A stretch of DNA of 8,470 bases from GCA-002700125 sp964434385. GTDB taxonomy: Bacteria > Chloroflexota > Dehalococcoidia > Lucifugimonadales > Lucifugimonadaceae. This document shows, piece by piece, positions 6,736 through 8,470 of this stretch. Position numbers and translations under genes: made by a program. How positions within the stretch are numbered: position 1 is the first letter of the stretch; the number at the start of each line of letters is the position of its first letter. The notes beneath the pieces are model-generated. The model did no database searches and had not been told where the DNA came from. It saw nothing but the letters and a program-made list of their open reading frames with translations. The DNA lies in NCBI GenBank assembly GCA_964434385.1, contig CAYSUW010000030.1, positions 1-8,470 on the forward strand, given 5' to 3'.

Positions 6736-8256
6736 TTATTTTACTGATTGTTCACCTTCAAAAAAACCTCTAGTAACTTTAGTATCTATATGAGTAGGAT
6801 AATCCCATTCCCATCCTTCAAATTGATACCCAAAAATTACAGGGTTTACTGGTTCGGTAGTTAAACTTACACCACCAGCAGTAAATGCATGCATAGAAGT
6901 TTGTCTGGAGAATAGAATCTGTTTTATCAAAATATCATCAAGCCTGTCTAATTCCTTCACAAAATTAAAATCATTAATCAAATTATTTTCTTCGAATGGA
7001 TCATTTTGTAAATCAAATAACAATGATTCTCCAGTAGAATATTTCATCAGTTTCCATCTTCCATCAAAAGCCATCCAGCCACTCGTTAACATTCCAATTA
7101 TATTTTCACGACCTTGATTGTCAGAAAAACCAGTTCCTGCTAAAGGTGTAGAATCCATATAAAAAGGAATTTCAGCACCAGCAAAAGATAATATAGTAGA
7201 AGTAATATCCCTCAAACAGACCAAGCCTTCTTCTACCCTGTTATTAGGTAATGAATTTCCACTGACAATTAGAGGAACTCTCATAGCACTTTCAAAGAAA
7301 TTTGCCTTACCCATCATCCCATGATCTCCAAGAAAATCACCATGATCTGAAGAAAATATGATAATTGTATTATCAAAAAGATTTTTCTTTTTTAATGTTT
7401 TGACTATTTCACCAACTTCATGATCTATCTGTTGAATTAAAGCAGCATAATGTGATCTCATTTTCATAATTTTTTCTTTTGTGAGACCTTCATAATCTAA
7501 ATCAGCCCATGGACGCTTCCAACCTTCAATCATTCCCTTTTTTAATTTTGAAGCATCATGTGGATTACCTTGAATAGGTTCTGGCATTTTATTTATATCA
7601 GGTATAGATTCAGAAAAATCTTCTGAAGGATCATAAGGATCATGAGGACCCGGGAATCCTACCATCATAGCAAATGGCCTTTCTTCACCATATTCATCTA
7701 TGAATTTGCAAGCTTCTGAACCAACAAAGTGATCCCAAGAATGTTTCCAAGGCAACTTAGACACTACAGCGCCAAAGTTTTCATGATATCCATCATGTTC
7801 ATTACCATGAAATTTTTTTAACCCTGACTCTCTTAAATGATGAAAATAATCATCTCTAACATTTAACCATCTTTTGTCTTCGGTAACAGATCTATACATA
7901 AACCCATTTTTTCGATCCCAAGGATAAAAATGCATCTTACCTATTCCAGCTGTATAGTATTCCATCTCTTTAAGGATTTCTGGCCAGGTATTTATTCCTG
8001 CAGCTTGATGATCAGGCCTGAGAGCAGGAGCATTAGATGCCACACCATTAGAAATAGCATCCATTCCTGTCATTAAATTTGTTCTAGCAGGAACACATAC
8101 AGGCGAAGATGAATAAGCATTTTGATATCTAATTCCATTTTCTGCTAATTTGTCTATATTAGGAGTTTTAATAAAATCTGCACCATAACAGCCCAAAAAG
8201 TCAGCTCTCAATTGATCCGGAAAAATGAAAACTATATTAGGTTTATTGTTACTCAT
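6736..8256 (-). CDS. Sulfatase, formylglycine-dependent (S1 / alkaline phosphatase superfamily)
   Basis: It hydrolyses sulfate esters or, in related enzymes, phosphonate or phosphate esters. It has 506 residues. The signature CVPARTNLMTG (54-64) places Cys54 as the residue matured to formylglycine, with Arg58 beside it. Likely metal ligands are Asp14 and Gln15 (FPDQLRADF) and Asp304 and His305 (SSDHGDFLGDHG). Lys107 and His109 (GKMHF), His205 (GPHDPYDP) and Lys317 fit other active-site positions. The Asp-Gln/Asp-His ligand set resembles phosphonate monoester hydrolases and choline sulfatases more than classic arylsulfatases. The C-terminus carries EGWEWDYP (480-487). There is no signal peptide, so it should be cytoplasmic. 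ATG at 8256 has AAAGGA (8262-8267) five bases upstream, with the stop of the previous gene between them, which suggests coupling. The maturation enzyme is not in the window, and the substrate is unknown. Confidence 0.92.
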   Translation of the reverse strand: MSNNKPNIVFIFPDQLRADFLGCYGADFIKTPNIDKLAENGIRYQNAYSSSPVCVPARTNLMTGMDAISNGVASNAPALRPDHQAAGINTWPEILKEMEYYTAGIGKMHFYPWDRKNGFMYRSVTEDKRWLNVRDDYFHHLRESGLKKFHGNEHDGYHENFGAVVSKLPWKHSWDHFVGSEACKFIDEYGEERPFAMMVGFPGPHDPYDPSEDFSESIPDINKMPEPIQGNPHDASKLKKGMIEGWKRPWADLDYEGLTKEKIMKMRSHYAALIQQIDHEVGEIVKTLKKKNLFDNTIIIFSSDHGDFLGDHGMMGKANFFESAMRVPLIVSGNSLPNNRVEEGLVCLRDITSTILSFAGAEIPFYMDSTPLAGTGFSDNQGRENIIGMLTSGWMAFDGRWKLMKYSTGESLLFDLQNDPFEENNLINDFNFVKELDRLDDILIKQILFSRQTSMHAFTAGGVSLTTEPVNPVIFGYQFEGWEWDYPTHIDTKVTRGFFEGEQSVK

Positions 8257-8258
8257 AA

Positions 8259-8470
8259 TTATCCTTTATTTTGTTCTTTAGTATTTATTTCTGATGGATC
8301 TGATGCACTAGTAATACCAAATTTTCTGATAGGAGATGCTGGATAATTCCATTCCCATCCTTCCTTTCCAAAATAATCTGTTTCATTAAGAGAATTTTTA
8401 GTATCAACCATTCTGTCAAAAACTGAAAAATTAATTGAATCCATTATTTCAGTAGAAAGTTTTGCTTCTA
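8259..8470 (-). CDS. 3' end of a second sulfatase-like gene (partial, cut by window edge)
   Basis: The frame stays open from the TAA at 8259-8261 through the ATG at 8444 to the right edge, so it is the C-terminal tail of a longer protein and not a 61-residue gene. The tail contains EGWEWNYP, matching EGWEWDYP near the end of the following sulfatase at 7 of 8 residues. The region before it (EIMDSINFSVFDRMVD) fits loosely with DILIKQILFSRQTSMHA at the same distance from the end. The corresponding DNA, 8341-8362 against 6797-6818, agrees at 21 of 22 bases. I infer a paralogous sulfatase arranged in tandem, 2 bp upstream of the complete one. The catalytic part lies outside the window, so this rests on the tail and the context. 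Confidence 0.7.
   Translation of the reverse strand, partial: EAKLSTEIMDSINFSVFDRMVDTKNSLNETDYFGKEGWEWNYPASPIRKFGITSASDPSEINTKEQNKG

Noticed and set aside
8259..8444. Treating the 61-codon - strand frame as a complete small gene
   Set aside because: The frame continues open past the ATG to the window edge, and the tail resembles the end of the following sulfatase, so it is a truncated longer gene.

Overview
The window is AT-rich (roughly one third G+C by eye) and almost fully coding. It holds two gene groups that converge. The left group (+ strand, about 218-6001) is a complete peptide-type ABC importer: a substrate-binding lipoprotein, two ATPases and two permeases. The right group (- strand, from beyond the right edge down to 6009) holds the 3' end of one sulfatase-like gene, a complete sulfatase, and an AlkD-type DNA alkylation repair protein. 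No rRNA, tRNA, CRISPR array, insertion sequence or phage gene was seen.

The organism is probably a bacterium with a marine, SAR202-like Chloroflexota character. This is an inference from three things: the long Val/Glu/Lys-rich linker after the lipoprotein cysteine of the binding protein (a style I associate with Chloroflexota solute-binding proteins), a sulfatase with a probable neighbouring paralogue, and a compact AT-rich layout with ATGA overlaps, gaps of a few bases and TTG starts. No marker gene in the window proves it.

Layout: 1-64 is the 3' tail of an unidentified + strand gene, closed by a strong intrinsic terminator at 71-99. A promoter (159-186) and a Shine-Dalgarno site (211-215) lead into the binding protein (221-2164). 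A 10-bp stem-loop at 2194-2229 separates it from dppD (2268, TTG start), dppF (3239, ATGA overlap), dppB (4142) and dppC (5150, TTG start). The order is binding protein-D-F-B-C rather than the E. coli order A-B-C-D-F. Only 7 bp separate dppC from the end of the alkD-like gene coming the other way. Further right, the sulfatase (6736-8256) lies 2 bp downstream of the upstream sulfatase-like fragment (8259-8470).

How the genes may work together: the left operon should import a peptide or other oligomeric solute at the expense of ATP. The stem-loop after the binding-protein gene would let that protein be made in excess over the membrane complex. The complete sulfatase has no signal peptide, so it would act in the cytoplasm, and its metal ligands resemble those of phosphonate monoester hydrolases and choline sulfatases. 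A link between the transporter and the sulfatase (import, then desulfation) is possible, but nothing in the sequence proves it because the two groups are transcribed toward each other. I did not find a convincing new biological system. The points most worth a second look are the small coupled reading frame between dppF and dppB, the altered cysteine pattern of DppD, the repeat-built linker of the binding protein, and the tandem sulfatase tails.
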